Assembly (NCBI RefSeq): GCF_048544455.1
Contig: NC_133538.1
Span: 438,028,311 to 438,092,310 of the forward strand
DNA from: Silene latifolia
Lineage: Eukaryota; Streptophyta; Magnoliopsida; Caryophyllales; Caryophyllaceae
DNA: 64,000 nt
Direction: 5' to 3'
The position numbers and the translations under genes were made by a program. The notes beneath the pieces are model-generated. The model made no database searches. It had not been told where the DNA came from and worked only from the letters and a program-made list of their open reading frames with translations. Shown one piece after another: positions 50,232-62,130 of this stretch. Position 1 is the stretch's first letter. Every line of letters begins with the position of its first letter.

Positions 50232-52332
50232 ACAACATTAAGCCCTAAGACTAAGGTTGACTCTATAAAGCTATAAAAATATTAACAATATAAAAGTTCG
50301 ATATACCTTAATAATTTTCCAAGTAAGCGGTTTCGCCTCGAACCCGGCAAGTGGATCGATAGAGTTTCTTTTCTCGAACGCTCTACATTTCAATTAACTA
50401 AAATAAGCCGTTACTTCAAACATAAATCAATGCACTAATAACAAGTATAATACACGATTTACCTAGTAACAGTTTCCACGAAAAACTGTCGAGGCTCCAT
50501 ATATCCAAATAGGATCACACCAATACACAGTACTATCAGATGGACTAATCGCACCCAACATCCAATGATCACTACGATTAAAACAAGGGAACCATGATAA
50601 TATCTTCAAGTAATTAGCCACGAATAAATAAATAGAAGCAAGGTTGAAAAAAGGGAAAGTTTATGTATACCCTTCGTGATAAGGTGCAAATATAAGTTTT
50701 CGACCCCTGCCACACTCCCTACAAGTCATAGCTCTAGCAATATAATCCGAACGATACTCTTCACTTACGGCTGCAAATTTAGACAACGTCTCGGGGAACA
50801 AGAATCCATATAAAACAGTAGACTTCAAAGTATCAGTAAGATCACTCAAATACCTACAACAATTTCAACTAAACTTGTTCATATAGTTCATAAGAACAAT
50901 GGAACTTACTTTAATGTTATAAAATGTTAAATATTCTTACCTCATAAAAATAGAAATGTGAGAGACACCTATCTCGCCTTCGTCACAGCAATGAATAAGC
51001 TCCTCATAAGAAATCAAAGCAGTGTATTGATCAAGGTGTAATATGTGGTCATCAACAGGAACATTAATAAGTGCTCCGCTCGTCTTCAATATACGAGCCT
51101 CGAGAAGTGAAGAATTCATCAGCGGGGTTCTCAACTTTTGCTTAAACTCACTACTAACTTCTACACCCAGAAAAGTCGGGACCAAAGGTTGTGGAAACCG
51201 TTGAGTCTTCTTCTTCTTCTTCTTCATTACGATCTCCATCTTTTTTAATTTTTCTCCAAAAAGTTAACATTCATAATAACTAAGTATAACATAATACACT
51301 TAATTTTTAGAAAATATAAAATTACCTTACTAGGACTATGAATATGATTCTCAGGCCACTGAACATATGAGTCCTTCGCGTCAATCAATACTACCAAGTC
51401 TTCTCTAACTGGCACAGGCAACTTAGCATTTTCCGATCCAGAATGTACTTTCTTAACTTGTACTTTCTTATAACCATCTAGTAGTGAAGTGCCATGAACA
51501 CTTATGAATTCCAATTTACTTTCCATGTACATCAAGCCTGATGCCACCATCTTATTTGGATTTCCGGGTAATGATAATTCACAGTCTCTCCAACCCTTAA
51601 AATTTAGTAAAATCAGAATTTGAAACTAATTCTCGCACATATAAACAGAAATTTTGTGCAAATCAAAGTGATAAATCAAAAGATATACATGTTGCCCACT
51701 AGGAGGCTCTTCACGCAGCGGTATTTTTTCTTGGGGTGGTTTCGAGTGTGTCTCTTGACCGGATTGCTCCTCGCTCTCTTGTATTGAGATACCATGAGAA
51801 CCATCCGTAGATGCACCAGCATTCGATCCTTGAGTACTCATAGACATTCCCTTCATGAAACATTCTAATACTTCTTGACTTGGCTTCTCACCACTTTGCC
51901 AAAAATGCACCATCATCTTTTGCATATCTGACACTTGTGTTTGCAAAGTGTTTATCTGCATGTCGTAAAAATAAACTCTCAAATCAAGTTTAATGTAAAA
52001 TAATCTACAAACAATAAATATATTTAGACCTTTTAACAAGTTCTTTGCATTATATACATAATAAATTACCGTCTGTTTGAGACGCTCTACTTCTGTCGTC
52101 GGTCTTTTGGGAGCCTTTCCAAAATACTCGGTTATGCATATGCCATCAGGAACTCCTCGTACACGGCCACCATGTTCAGGTTTGCCGAGTGCCTTAGCAA
52201 GTATACCTTCTCGTCCTTTAGGTACAAATGTACCTGCCTCCACCTCCTTTTCTAGTTCTTTCTACACCCATTCATAATATTATATAAATACATATTTCTC
52301 TAAATTCCTAGAAATAAATAATGATTCATATA

Positions 52333-53030
52333 TTGTCAAGTATTATGGAGGTATGTTTGCTGGAATAGACTCAATGTTCCTGGGATGATCCGTCTATGTA
52401 GTGTTGTATCTTTGACGACAGACTATTCTTATACCTCTAGTGTGCAAGTACTGGGATTTCACCAACTCATTCAATAGCAATTAGGACGGAGAACTGATTA
52501 TTAGGACAAAGTTCAGTAACAGGAATCAATGCTGGTCAACGAATCAGATCCCTCATTTCTCATGTCCGTATCACTAATTCTATCATCCCAACTTTTCCGA
52601 CTTATTCTGACTCCCGTCCAGACTCCAGACATGTTAAACTAAGGTGACCATAATCACTACTTTGTATACTGCAAACATAGGCAACCAAGTAAACAAGCTC
52701 AACACTCAGTAGTACAACCAAATTCACATGTGAAAAGTTGAAAACTCTGCAGGTCTTTTGTTTCAACTTTCAATATACAGGAAATTTTTGTCCTGCTTGT
52801 GACTTCTTGCTAGAAGCCATAGTCAAACTGATTTGTACAACACTATACTCTGTCCAATTAAATATCCCGACATGTTTCCAAGTTTCTCAGGTTCTACAGT
52901 CTTGCCTCGCCATTTAATTGTTATTCTTATACAGTTTTGCAAAGAATATAGGCTTTGGTTGTAACAATTTTGACACTGTGTACCTATTTTTTGAGATCAA
53001 TATACCTTACCTTACATCAAAAAAAAAAAA
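52333..53030 (+). mobile_element. 698-bp poly(A) retroposon with 16-bp target duplication
   Basis: The insertion is bounded by aataatgattcatata at 52317-52332 and 53031-53046 and ends in about 13 A residues. The last bases before the tail (gagatcaatataccttac) resemble plant L1 3' ends. It has no recognised coding frame. It is most likely a 5'-truncated LINE 3' end, or a LINE-mobilised transcript. It lies in an intron of the CACTA second gene. Confidence 0.75.
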
Positions 53031-53699
53031 AATAATGATTCATATAAAAATTGAAGAACTTACAATTTTCAAAGTGACTTCCTTATCATATTCGGTCAGA
53101 TTTCCATTATTAGGCGTCTGACCCTTTAGCCAAGTTAAGTGTCGGTCAACTTTCTCCAATATGTGTCCTTTAGCGGCAAAGTCTTTCTTCTATAAAAAAA
53201 AATTATGATTATTACTGTGATGAAAAAAAAAAATTATGATTATTTTAGACTTTTATGTCAACAAGGAAACTGACAAGTCTTGTTAAGACTCTAAATCAGA
53301 CTCGACTTATCCAAGTACTTACGACTTTAATTGTAATCCCACGGTAACCTGCTCGAGAGCCATAGAACCTTGTCTTCTTCATAGAAGCATTCATCTTGTT
53401 TTTTGCACTTATTTCCTGACATTTTACAAAAGTATAGTTATATATATTGTAGAAAGGTCTTACGAGTTAACATTTCACCAAAAAAAAAAGGATTAATTAA
53501 TGTGAATAATCGGTACAATTAGATTTATCTTCAACACTGGTACAATTAGATTTATCTTCATCTACTCGGTAACATTTCTCTGTCTTGGCAGCTGTTATTA
53601 TCAGTCTTTTAGTACTAATACTGGTTGATAAATTGTACCAGTGCTGAAGATGAATATCTTCATAACAACAATATATATGAAACTAGGATGAGAGGCCCA

Positions 53700-53990
53700 A
53701 CAATTCAGAAGCCAGGTTTCTGGTACTATCAGATTGTTTAACAAACTTGAATTCTCCCTTCAAGTGAATTGTTGTTCAGATAGGTCCATGTCTTGGATGG
53801 AGGTGTGTGATTTGATCCATTCAGGAATCCGACCACCTATTCTACAAGAACCTAAGAGAAGTGTAAGCACTCGAAATGGGGGCCTCCAACTAGTGCTGAA
53901 TTTCAAGCTTAGCAGATTGTCACTTAATACCAAAGTCTCCAAATGGGGGCCTATCAATGTACTCATAATTTAAAACACCCAGACAAAGAA
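53700..53990 (-). pseudogene. LRR receptor-like protein fragment inside CACTA intron
   Basis: Minus-strand sequence reads LETLVLSDNLLSLKF, LLGSCRIGGRIPEWI and, in a neighbouring frame, LNNNSLEGRI. These are plant-type leucine-rich repeats (LxxLxLxxNxLxGxIP). Only about three repeats remain and one frame change breaks them. It sits in the 0.9-kb intron between exons 2 and 3 of the CACTA second gene. A tandem plus inverted gtacaattagatttatcttc repeat lies nearby at 53512-53660. It is probably captured host sequence. Confidence 0.6.
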
Positions 53991-54539
53991 TAGAAAATGA
54001 ACTAAACAGAACAAATGATTACTGCTCTGAAATCCAGCAATAGTAGCTGATACAGCATAACACAAGTCACTTTGACATTTCAAGGACTGCTGTACATGCA
54101 AGGACTTGAAATTTATTTGAATAAGTCATCACGACAAAGAGATCCCCATCAATGTAGAAGGGATATCGGAGGAGTACTATCAGTTTAAGAACCAAAAAAC
54201 CCGACCAAAATACACTCAAATGACTATAAACACCAGCTAAATGCCATTTCCTAACAATGTACTCATAATTTAAACACAACACAAATGCCATTCATCTGGT
54301 ATTTTGCACTAATAAGTGAATATTACCTTAAATGCAGCAGTAGTGTGGGACGTCACAAACACACGCCATTCATCTGGTGTTATATGGTCATACAATTCTG
54401 GTGGTATCCTCTTTATTGCTCCCGTCTCGTCGTATAGCCACTCACGGACTAAGGTGCATTTCCACTTTCTCCATAAACTCCCGGCCTTCTGAAGACACCA
54501 TTCATAACGGTCTTCGATGACGGTGAAAGCGCCCTATAC

Positions 54540-55250
54540 ACATCAAACTCACAAAAGAAGTTGGTTGGTTGGTTAATTGGGTGTCTCTTGGAACAATGAA
54601 GTATACACATCAGCCTTTCCGAGTAAGGTTCTGAGCTCATCCAGCTTATCTTGATTGGCATTTGGAGGATGGATAGATCCATTACAAAATGTCCTACTAC
54701 TAGTAGTACCATTATTATTATTCATATTATTTGTCTTATTAAATCAAACGATCAAATTCCCACAAATTACAAATTATATATAGTGGCCAGGTACTAAAAA
54801 ACAATGGTAAATGTTTGAGAAATAAGAAAGGGGTGGCAACACAAAATGTTGATAGGTGGATAATCGTAGCTACCTAATTAACAGACAGACAAAAATAAAT
54901 AAAGAAAGAAAGAAATAGAAGAAGACGTGTAAAATGTTATCAGAAATAGTACTATAGGAAGAATGTAAGTATGTCTTTGTTTAGTCCGTCAAAGTTAGTT
55001 CATCTAACAACATATACTTGTACTAAATAAAGTATAGCTAGATAATGTAAGGGAGGGAGGGATTAATATAATAGGAGACAGCAGTAGTAATAAGTGAAAG
55101 GATACAGCATGGAATTATAGGTGGGAAAAGCAAGCAAGCAAGCAAGAAGAAGAAGAAGATGCAGAAGAAGATATACTCGTTTATATGATATGATATGATA
55201 CGATAGATGTATCAACCAACCAACTACTACCAATTCACAAAGAAGAAGCA
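54540..55250 (-). other. Intron segment with a possible captured first exon
   Basis: Between exons 1 and 2 of the CACTA second gene, a minus-strand frame starts MNNNNGTTSS near 54724. It continues PPNANQDKLDELRT and LLGKADVYTSLF before stopping near 54583. Upstream is AT-rich, promoter-like sequence with AAGCAAGC and GAAGAAG runs (55125-55160). It looks like the 5' end of some host gene, but I do not recognise the protein. Confidence 0.35.
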
Positions 55251-55767
55251 ATTAACGAAAAAAAAAGAGGCGACTTGCACCAACAATGAAGTATGTATTT
55301 TTTTGCCTCACCGTGATACTATCCAAAATTTCTTCCCTCGTGACATCATCAACATCGTCCCACGGTTCTACTGTGCAACTAACATGCCTCCGAGCAGTAA
55401 CGCCAATCCAGCTACTAAACTTCCCAGCGTATATTCCTGTAGGCAATCTGTCTTCTTTATCCGACTCCAATTCAATTGGTTTTTTCTCTTTCACAGCTCT
55501 TGACACTAAGTCCAACACTGTTTGACCTCTCTCCTTACACCTTCTCTTCCTCTTGTTGCCTGTCTCACCATCATCGTTATTTTTATTCTTCTTAGCTCGT
55601 TGACGCCTTTGTGGACCCATTAATAAACTCGCATTCGAAATTAGCAATTCATCAAATTCAGTAAATGTATTAAAATAAATAGACCGTGTTAAGTTTGACA
55701 ACGTACATAGTATTTATAAAGCAGTTTTACATATAAGCATAAACCAATATTTAAAACCATAAATTAC

Positions 55768-58700
55768 TCATGTGTCAACACCACGAAGGCGTTTTTTCGA
55801 AGGGGTATCGGTAGTAATCCATATTCCTTCATTGTGATCATCGCGGGTATATAAACTCGAAGTGTTGAGAGTGTCCGAATCATCTAAATTGGATACATTA
55901 CGATCAAAACCCTCAAATACAACATCTTCATCAAAACTATCCACATCTCGCCTACTCCTTACGGATAAAACAACTGACCAGTTTTTATCCAATGGATCGG
56001 TCACATAAAACACCTGCTTTGCTTGAGTAGCTAAAATGAAAGGATCATCCTTATGTCCAAATTTATCAAGATTCACCAAAGTAAATCCTAATTCATCCTT
56101 ACGAACAGCAGTTTTACTTTGAGACCATTTGCACCAAAATACAGGTATTTCGAAATCTGTGTAATCTAACACCCAAATCTCTTCAATAACTCCGTAATAA
56201 TGCATCTTACTTAAAACTGGATTCTTATCTTTTGAACTAGAAAAGTGCATTGCTTCAGCTTCTAGACACACTCCACTATTTTGCATCGTACTCTTGTCAT
56301 CTTGCTCACGAGTGTAAAAGGTGCACCCATTAATGGCATAACCACTATAAGAAGATGCATATGTATTTGGTCCGAAGCAAAGTCTTCTCAATCGGGAAGA
56401 AATACAATCAGGATATTTTTTCAGGTCTTGTATCACTCGACCCTTGAACCAAACTCTAAATGTCTTGTTATGCTCACTTGTGATCCACATCTCGGTTTTA
56501 TTTCGATGATTCTTCCTTAAGAAAACCATGTGTTCCTCAATGTAAGGTTGTACCTCATCCTCGTTATGAAGGACATATGTGTGTCTTTGTATGGAATTTA
56601 TCAATTGCCATATTTTGACGGACATGACCCCTAAGACCTTTGCCCATCATCCAGTCACTATGTCGATTTTTAGGAATGCCAAGTAACTCAGAATTTGATA
56701 AGTGTGTATAACAATAAGAAAGAGCTTCATCAATGATAGCACGCTCAGCGATGCATCCTTCAGGACGATATCTATTAGACGTATAATCCTTATATACTTT
56801 CATCAATCTTTCAAAAGGATATTGATACCTTAAGTAAACAGGTCCAAGATACTTGATCTCTCTAACCAAGTGTACAGTCAAATGAACCATGATTGTAAAA
56901 AATGAAGGAGAAAAATAAATTTCGAATTGACAAAGAGAAGTGACAATTAGATTTTGCAAAGCATCTAACTCTCCAGGATCAATAACTTTGTTACATATGG
57001 CATTAAATAAAAAACAGAACCTGGTTATGGCATATCGAGCCTTTTTAGGTAAAATAGAACGAATGGCCACGGCTAGTAACTGTTGCATCAAAGCATGACA
57101 ATCGTGAGACTTCAGACCACTAAGCCTAAGATCCCGCATTGACACTAGGCTACTAATATTCGAAGAATATCCCTCTGGAACTTTAACACCATGCAAACAC
57201 TTACAAAACTCTATTTTCTCCTTTTTGGAGAGTGTATGGGCAGCAGGAGGCAAATAAGTCCGTAGTCCATCCTCTTGCGGGGCTAACTCGGGTCGAATTT
57301 TCATATCCATCATATCCTTCCTAGCCGCCGCGTTGTCTTTTGACTTATTTGGGACATTCAAAAGAGTGTTGATAATATTGTCACAAACATTCTTTTCAAT
57401 ATGCATAATATCCAAACAATGTCTTATGGACAGTTCCCACCAATATGGGAGTCGCTCAAAAAGAGGTGACATTTTCTTGTATCCACGAGTTGCTAATTTA
57501 GAACCCTTTTTCCCATATGTAATTTTAATATCTTTCACCCTTTGATATACATCTTCACCGCTTAACATCTTAGGACATGGACGATGATAAGGTTTTCCAT
57601 TGAACGGTTTTTGTTGCCTACGATATGAATGATCTTCATCCAAAAATTTACGGTATCCTAAGAAAGCTTGCTTTCTAGAAAACTTCAAATAACAAGAATC
57701 AACATCTTCCCTACACAAGGGGCATGCCTCTTTTCCATGCACAGTATGTCCACACAGATTACCGTATGCAGGAAAATCAGATATAGTGCATAATAACATA
57801 GCTTTCAAATTGAAAACACTATTTTGGTAGGCATCAAATACTTATATCCCTTCATCCCACAATGTTCTCAAATCATCAAGAAGAGGCGCCAAGTAAACAT
57901 CTATATCATTACCCGGTTCTTTAGGACCGGAAATCAATAAGGACAACATCAAATATTTTCTTTTCATGCACACATATGGAGGTAAATTGTAAATAGCTAA
58001 AAGTACAGGCCAAGTGCTGTGTTGACTACTTAAATTCCCATAAGGATTCATCCCGTCAGTAGAGAGTGCAAGTCGAAGATTTCTGGGTTCTTTCCCGAAT
58101 TCGGGATACTTGGCATCAATGTGTTTCCACTCTAAACCATCAGACGGGTGTCTCAATTTGCCATCATTAGCTTTTGCAGATTTATGCCATGTCAACAACT
58201 TTGCATCTTCCTTATTTGCAAAGAGTCGTCGCAACCTAGGGATTATTGGAAAATACCACAAAACTTTTGCTGGGATCCCCTCCTTCTTTTTATATCGCCA
58301 TTCATTACAAACTGGACAATGAGTCAAACTCTCATATTCCTTGCGATATAATATACAATCATTAGGACATGCATGAATCTTCACATATTTCATACCAATT
58401 CCTCTAAGTATCTTTTTTGCCGCGTATGTACGATTAGGAAGAACATTATCCTCCGGAAGCATGTCCTTCAATAATTCGAGCAGGTTGGTAAAACTTTTAT
58501 CACTCCACCCATTTTTTGCTTTCAAATTATACAGCTTAACAACAGCTGACAATTTTGTATAATTCTTACAATTCTTATAGAGAGGCATTTCAGAGTCTTT
58601 TAACTTCTCTAATACAATGCTTGTGATGTCATCTAAATTAGTAACATTGGGATCTTCATCTTCACATATTATGTCATCTTTATCATCGAGATCTAGTTCA

Positions 58701-59152
58701 GGGTTATCTTCTTCTACATTGTCTTCACTTATCCTATCTTTCAATATTGTTTCTAACTCATCATCGTCATACTCGTCAGCAGAATACATATCACAAGAAT
58801 TTGTATCCCAATCCGAATCATCCACTAAGCCGACACCTTTTTCCATAGGAAGAGTTCCCCCCTCAATCTCAATCTCTCCTAACTGAACACCAACATCTTC
58901 TTCCATTCTCTGTACCACTCTAGACTCCCCGTGAAACCTCCAACGCCTATACTTTGGATTAAAATTATTCTTTTCCAAATGTATTTTAACTTCCGAGAAA
59001 CTCATATATTTAATATTCAAACACATATCACAAGGACATGGCATATTAGACGTGTCTTTAACATTCTTTCTAACGAATTCATAAAATTCAGATAAGTCGG
59101 CATCATATGTAGGATCACCTCTTTTCCCATCTATCATCCACGTACGATCCAT
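55768..59152 (-). pseudogene. CACTA TNP2-type transposase
   Basis: The main transposase of plant CACTA elements, cutting at the element ends. It starts MDRTWMIDGKRGD (59152). A transposase-associated domain with CPCDMCLN follows, then an acidic linker (about residues 120-185). The Tnp2 core includes ACPNDCILYRKEYESLTHCP, LSTDGMNPYGN, GPKEPGNDIDVYLAPLLDDL and, in the next frame block, HCLDIMHIEKNVCDNI. It continues into the DUF4218-type region (LSGLKSHDCHALMQQLL, FPFERLMK-like YPFERLMK) and a DUF4216-type end (MHYYGVIEEIWVLDY, VPVF-like IPVFWCKW). One in-frame TAA at 57842-57844 (after LWDEGI, where the family has Glu) and one frameshift near 56580-56610 break it. Otherwise its length is typical for the family. 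Confidence 0.9.
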
Positions 59153-59790
59153 ATTGATCTATATAGTAGAAGAATGTAAAAAAATATTACAAGGAAATTA
59201 ACCATACAATAAGGGATAATAATACAATCTGAAAGCATTTCCAAATAAATAAATAAATAAAACTTAAACCGCAGTCTTAGAAGGGTTTGGCTCAAGTTCA
59301 GTAAAACTCAAATTAGCTTAAACAAAACTCAAATTAGCTTAAACATCAAATAAAACTCAAATTAGCTTAAACATCAAATTGGTAGGCTCACGGGTTTGGC
59401 TCAAGTTCAGTCAAAACGATGGCAAGTGTAGTAAGGTTTGACTCAAATTAGCTTAAAATAAGTATTTCTAAACCAAGAGACAAGAGTGCAAAAGATGTAT
59501 TCTATGGAATCTTGGAATGATTGTTTGTCACATAGTAACAAATTTGACACGGTTGAAAAAACTTGTTTTTCTATAAAGGGACAGAATATATTCACATGTC
59601 ACACAATAGGAAAAAAAAATAAGAAGTGAAATAAATAAAATTCAGTTTCATGCCAGATTCGCAAATATAACCAAATTTGCTTAATTTTGATGTTAGCAGA
59701 GAAGGAAAAGAAAAGAAAACATGCCCCTTTTTTCATTTATGTCCGTTAAATACTTCTTAGGCGTTGAATACTGACTGTTGGTACTGTTAT
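59153..59790. other. Upstream region of TNP2 with small tandem repeats
   Basis: This is promoter-side sequence of the CACTA transposase. Three near-copies of aaactcaaattagcttaaac lie at 59300-59375, and gtttggctcaagttcagt occurs at 59285 and again near 59393. No gene is recognised. Confidence 0.55.
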
Positions 59791-59814
59791 CTTGTTTGAT
59801 CAATCATCATTCTC

Positions 59815-60475
59815 AAAGCGTGAAAAATTCAAGCAAGAACTCTATGACAAGCAGAGACTGAATTCGGCAAAAATAGGAAAGACTTTGATGCTGAAAGAGA
59901 GAAGCAAACAGAGGAGTATGAAAAGACTCAAGGGCAGGGTAGTCGTAAAGCGCCTGAAGAACCCAGGTATGTCAATTACTTGTGCTTCTATATGAAGGAA
60001 AATAAGATTGAAAGTATTTCACAGAAGAATGTTCTCTTTCATTAGTTCCTAATGATTTTTTTGCATGTACAGCTACACTAAAGGCCTGATTGTAGCATTT
60101 AAACTAAAGAGCAAGTCTTCTGGAGGGGACTCCAAGCAGAATGGGGCACAAGAGCAAGTCAGTGAGATGGAGGCATCCAAGACATATGGTGAAACGGCGA
60201 CAAATGCAGCAGACCAGGAATCAGAAAACCCAAAAGATGATTCTGAGGGAATCAAGGAAATAGCTAGTGATGAAAGTATTCCTAACAAGGAAGTGAAGGA
60301 GGGTGAGGATAGTGAGAAGTCTTCTGAAAGTGCTGAGAAAAAGGATGTAGAAAAGGTTGTTGAAGCAACTCCTCCCAGAAAATTGGAAAATTGGAAAACC
60401 TACATGTCAAATTACTCAAATATGACGCATGATATGGCGAGGCTGTATCACCAGTTTCATGTTCCTCTTCAATAA
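59815..60475 (+). pseudogene. Captured fragment of a La-protein-like gene
   Basis: Two exons of host type. Exon A (to 59966) reads, in the frame preceding its CAG/GTATGT donor, KDFDAEREKQTEEYEK and APEEP. Exon B (from 60073, after a TACAG acceptor) continues SYTKGLIVAFKLKS and a long acidic Lys/Glu-rich segment. Plant La protein 1 has the same sequence of features between its first and last RNA-recognition motifs: KKEFDNEREK..., then YPKGLIISFTLK, then an acidic linker, as I remember it. The RNA-binding domains themselves are absent. Exon A has a frame change near 59875. The last 35 residues (LENWKTYMSNYSNM...) are not La-like as far as I know. It lies upstream of, and opposite to, TNP2. Confidence 0.6.
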
Positions 60476-61425
60476 TCCACCAGGAACTTCAATGCAGTGA
60501 TTGGTCGCAACGCCCCCTCACAGAGAAGCAAAAATATATCTTTGCAGAGATGCTCACTGTCTGCTCGAGTTATTTACTATCTTTGAACTCAACATAGATA
60601 AAGAAGGTCTGTCGTTCTCGTATTTGTTAAGCTGTCTGGAATTATTTTGATTCTTAAGGGTTTTTCGCCCCTTTAATCTTTTCATGCATACATCTTCAAA
60701 TTTATGTATAGTCGTGAATTGGTGATTGCCTGGCTTAAGAAATGGTCAGAGGAAATGTGTTTGAAGTTCGCATTAGAGTCGTGCAATATGTAATCACAAA
60801 TATGTTGGTCATTAGTCACTTCTTACTCTGAATACACGTGAGCTGTGGACTTAACCATACAATTATTAACTTGTTATACCAAAGTTTGCTCTGTCTACAT
60901 TGTGAATATATACACTCCTTGCTGCATCCTCTACATTTTCCAACTTTTTCATCTGTATATATCTTAACTGTCACTTGTGTGATAAAAGGTCGAATATTTA
61001 GAAAGGCCAAAATGCGAAACTCTAAAGCCGCAATTTATTCTTATTATTTCAATAAAATCAATCAAGGGCTGCTTCAATAATACATAAAATCAATCACGGT
61101 TGCTTCAATAAAACCTAAAATCAATCACGGCTTGCCACAATTATGTAGAAGTACAATATAAAGTGAAGTTAATTAGGGTCTTACCAGCAGAACGATCGCC
61201 AACGATGAAGGGCGTGTACAACCAGGTGGTGGACGGAGTAGAAGCGACCAGCGACAACCAAGGGTAACCAAATGACAATCAAGGGTAACCAAATGACAAT
61301 CAAACTGTGCTAGGGCAAAACCAACGATAGCTAGGGCAAAAGTGATGATTGTGTAGCGTTTGAATGAGATAGAACTGTAAACGGTAGTCCAGCGTAGTCT
61401 AATTAGGGATTGGAAAGAGAACGGG
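60476..61425. other. Non-coding part of CACTA right arm
   Basis: The first few hundred bases read like a 3' untranslated region continuing the captured gene. Repeats of aatcaatcacggcttgc and agggtaaccaaatgacaatca type occur at 61080-61290. No coding frame is recognised. Confidence 0.5.
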
Positions 61426-61725
61426 TGGTGATTGGGACCGTTCTCTTTGATTGTCGCTGGTTATCTAAAAGAACGGTTATATTAATTAACCGGTCTATTT
61501 GTTAAATTAAGAGAACGGTTATATTAATTAACCGGTCTATTTGTTAAATTAAGACGGTTAGTCAACTCGAACCGTTCTCTTTGTTAATCTAAAAGCACGG
61601 TCAAAATAACCAACCGTTCTCTAATGAAATTCTATATGCGCGCCAACCTAAAAATTAGAAAGAGATCGGTTCTGCTATCAACCGTTCTTTAAGTGGCGTT
61701 CTTAAGGCCTTAAATTGTAGTAGTG
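61426..61725. repeat. CACTA right sub-terminal repeats and TIR
   Basis: Copies of agaacggttatattaattaa and aaccgttctctttg mirror the left end. The terminal taaattgtagtagtg is the inverted TIR. Confidence 0.85.
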
Positions 61726-62130
61726 TATAATGATGCCATTCGGATGAGTTCCGCGAGCTGGCTCTTCAGTGAAATGTTATATGTTGAGTTCTCAAATAAG
61801 TCGATAAATATTTCAAATCTACCGTGAGCAGTCCTTCCTCCAGGCAAAAGCAGCGCTGTAATACCTGAGATTTGATGGTGTCAAACACGCGTTTTAAACA
61901 TTATATTTTAGTGGCACCCTGTTTTACATGCCTACTGTTTTATTTTATTATAGGTGGTTGATAATCCCATTACAAATCGGTTATGTTACAGCCTTCGATA
62001 TGTACAATTGATTTGAAAGGTAGAGCAGCAGTGATTGTTTGAAAAGAGAGAGTAGTAGAGATACCTGATGACGCTACGTTTAATATTATCTTGTTATCTG
62101 TGCGTAGCCTTGCTGAGACTGTACTATTGT
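61726..62130 (-). pseudogene. Helitron helicase, N-terminal part with intron
   Basis: Minus-strand sequence from 61864 down to 61726 encodes GITALLLPGGRTAHGRFEI and NISLKSQLAELIRMAS, directly upstream of the DEAPM motif that lies beyond the CACTA insertion. A 200-bp intron at 61865-62064 has a clear donor (TCATCAG/GTAT) and acceptor (CTCAG/GT). Before it, exon sequence reads VSARLRTDNKIILNVASS. The match ends near 62130 without the Walker A GGTGKT region, so the gene is 5'-truncated here. Confidence 0.82.

Larger units (their letters stand above)
50478..55620 (-). pseudogene. CACTA second gene (En/Spm-type ORF2 with ULP1-like C-terminus)
   Basis: A multi-exon minus-strand gene found beside TNP2 in many plant CACTA elements. 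Exon 1 starts at MGPQRRQRAKK (55620; preferred over an upstream ATG because it begins the conserved part) and contains GIYAGKFSSWIGVTARR. Exon 2 (54327-54533) has IEDRYEWCLQKAGSLWRKWK and DEWRVFVTSHTTAAF. Later exons lie near 53325-53418 (ISAKNKMNAS), 53062-53191 and 52071-52266, with 51690-51960 coiled-coil-like. The next are 51325-51600 (LEFISVHGTSLLDG), 50940-51240 (DUF8039-like) and 50661-50850 (CGRGRKLIFAPYHEG). The last, 50478-50600, is the ULP1 His/Asp motif DHWMLGAISP...YWCDP. Cys exons follow at 42062-42385. The frame is open in each exon, but LTR insertion separates the last ones. Confidence 0.7.
41319..61725 (-). mobile_element. CACTA (En/Spm) transposon, 20.4 kb with nested insertions
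   Basis: The ends are CACTACTACAATTTTGC at 41319 and its inverted counterpart ending TTGTAGTAGTG at 61725. TATA flanks both sides; CACTA normally makes 3-bp duplications, so the exact duplication is unclear. Sub-terminal repeats of agaacggtt/aaccgttct type occupy both ends. It carries a TNP2-type transposase (55768-59152) and a second gene with a ULP1-like end (42062-55620), both on the minus strand. Inside are an LTR element, a poly(A) retroposon and several host-gene-like fragments. Removing the LTR element leaves about 13.3 kb. It interrupts a Helitron helicase. Confidence 0.92.
39820..62130 (-). mobile_element. Helitron fragment, split by CACTA insertion
   Basis: A Helitron in minus orientation. 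Its helicase C-terminus ends at 40171. The likely 3' terminus is CTAG at 39820-39823 followed by T in minus sense, preceded by cgggcattccaa and a weak hairpin (gtctcgtacatcacacgggc), as in many plant Helitrons. The helicase resumes beyond the CACTA insertion at 61726 and fades near 62130, before the Walker A region. Rep and the 5' end are therefore not visible and the element appears truncated. Confidence 0.7.
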
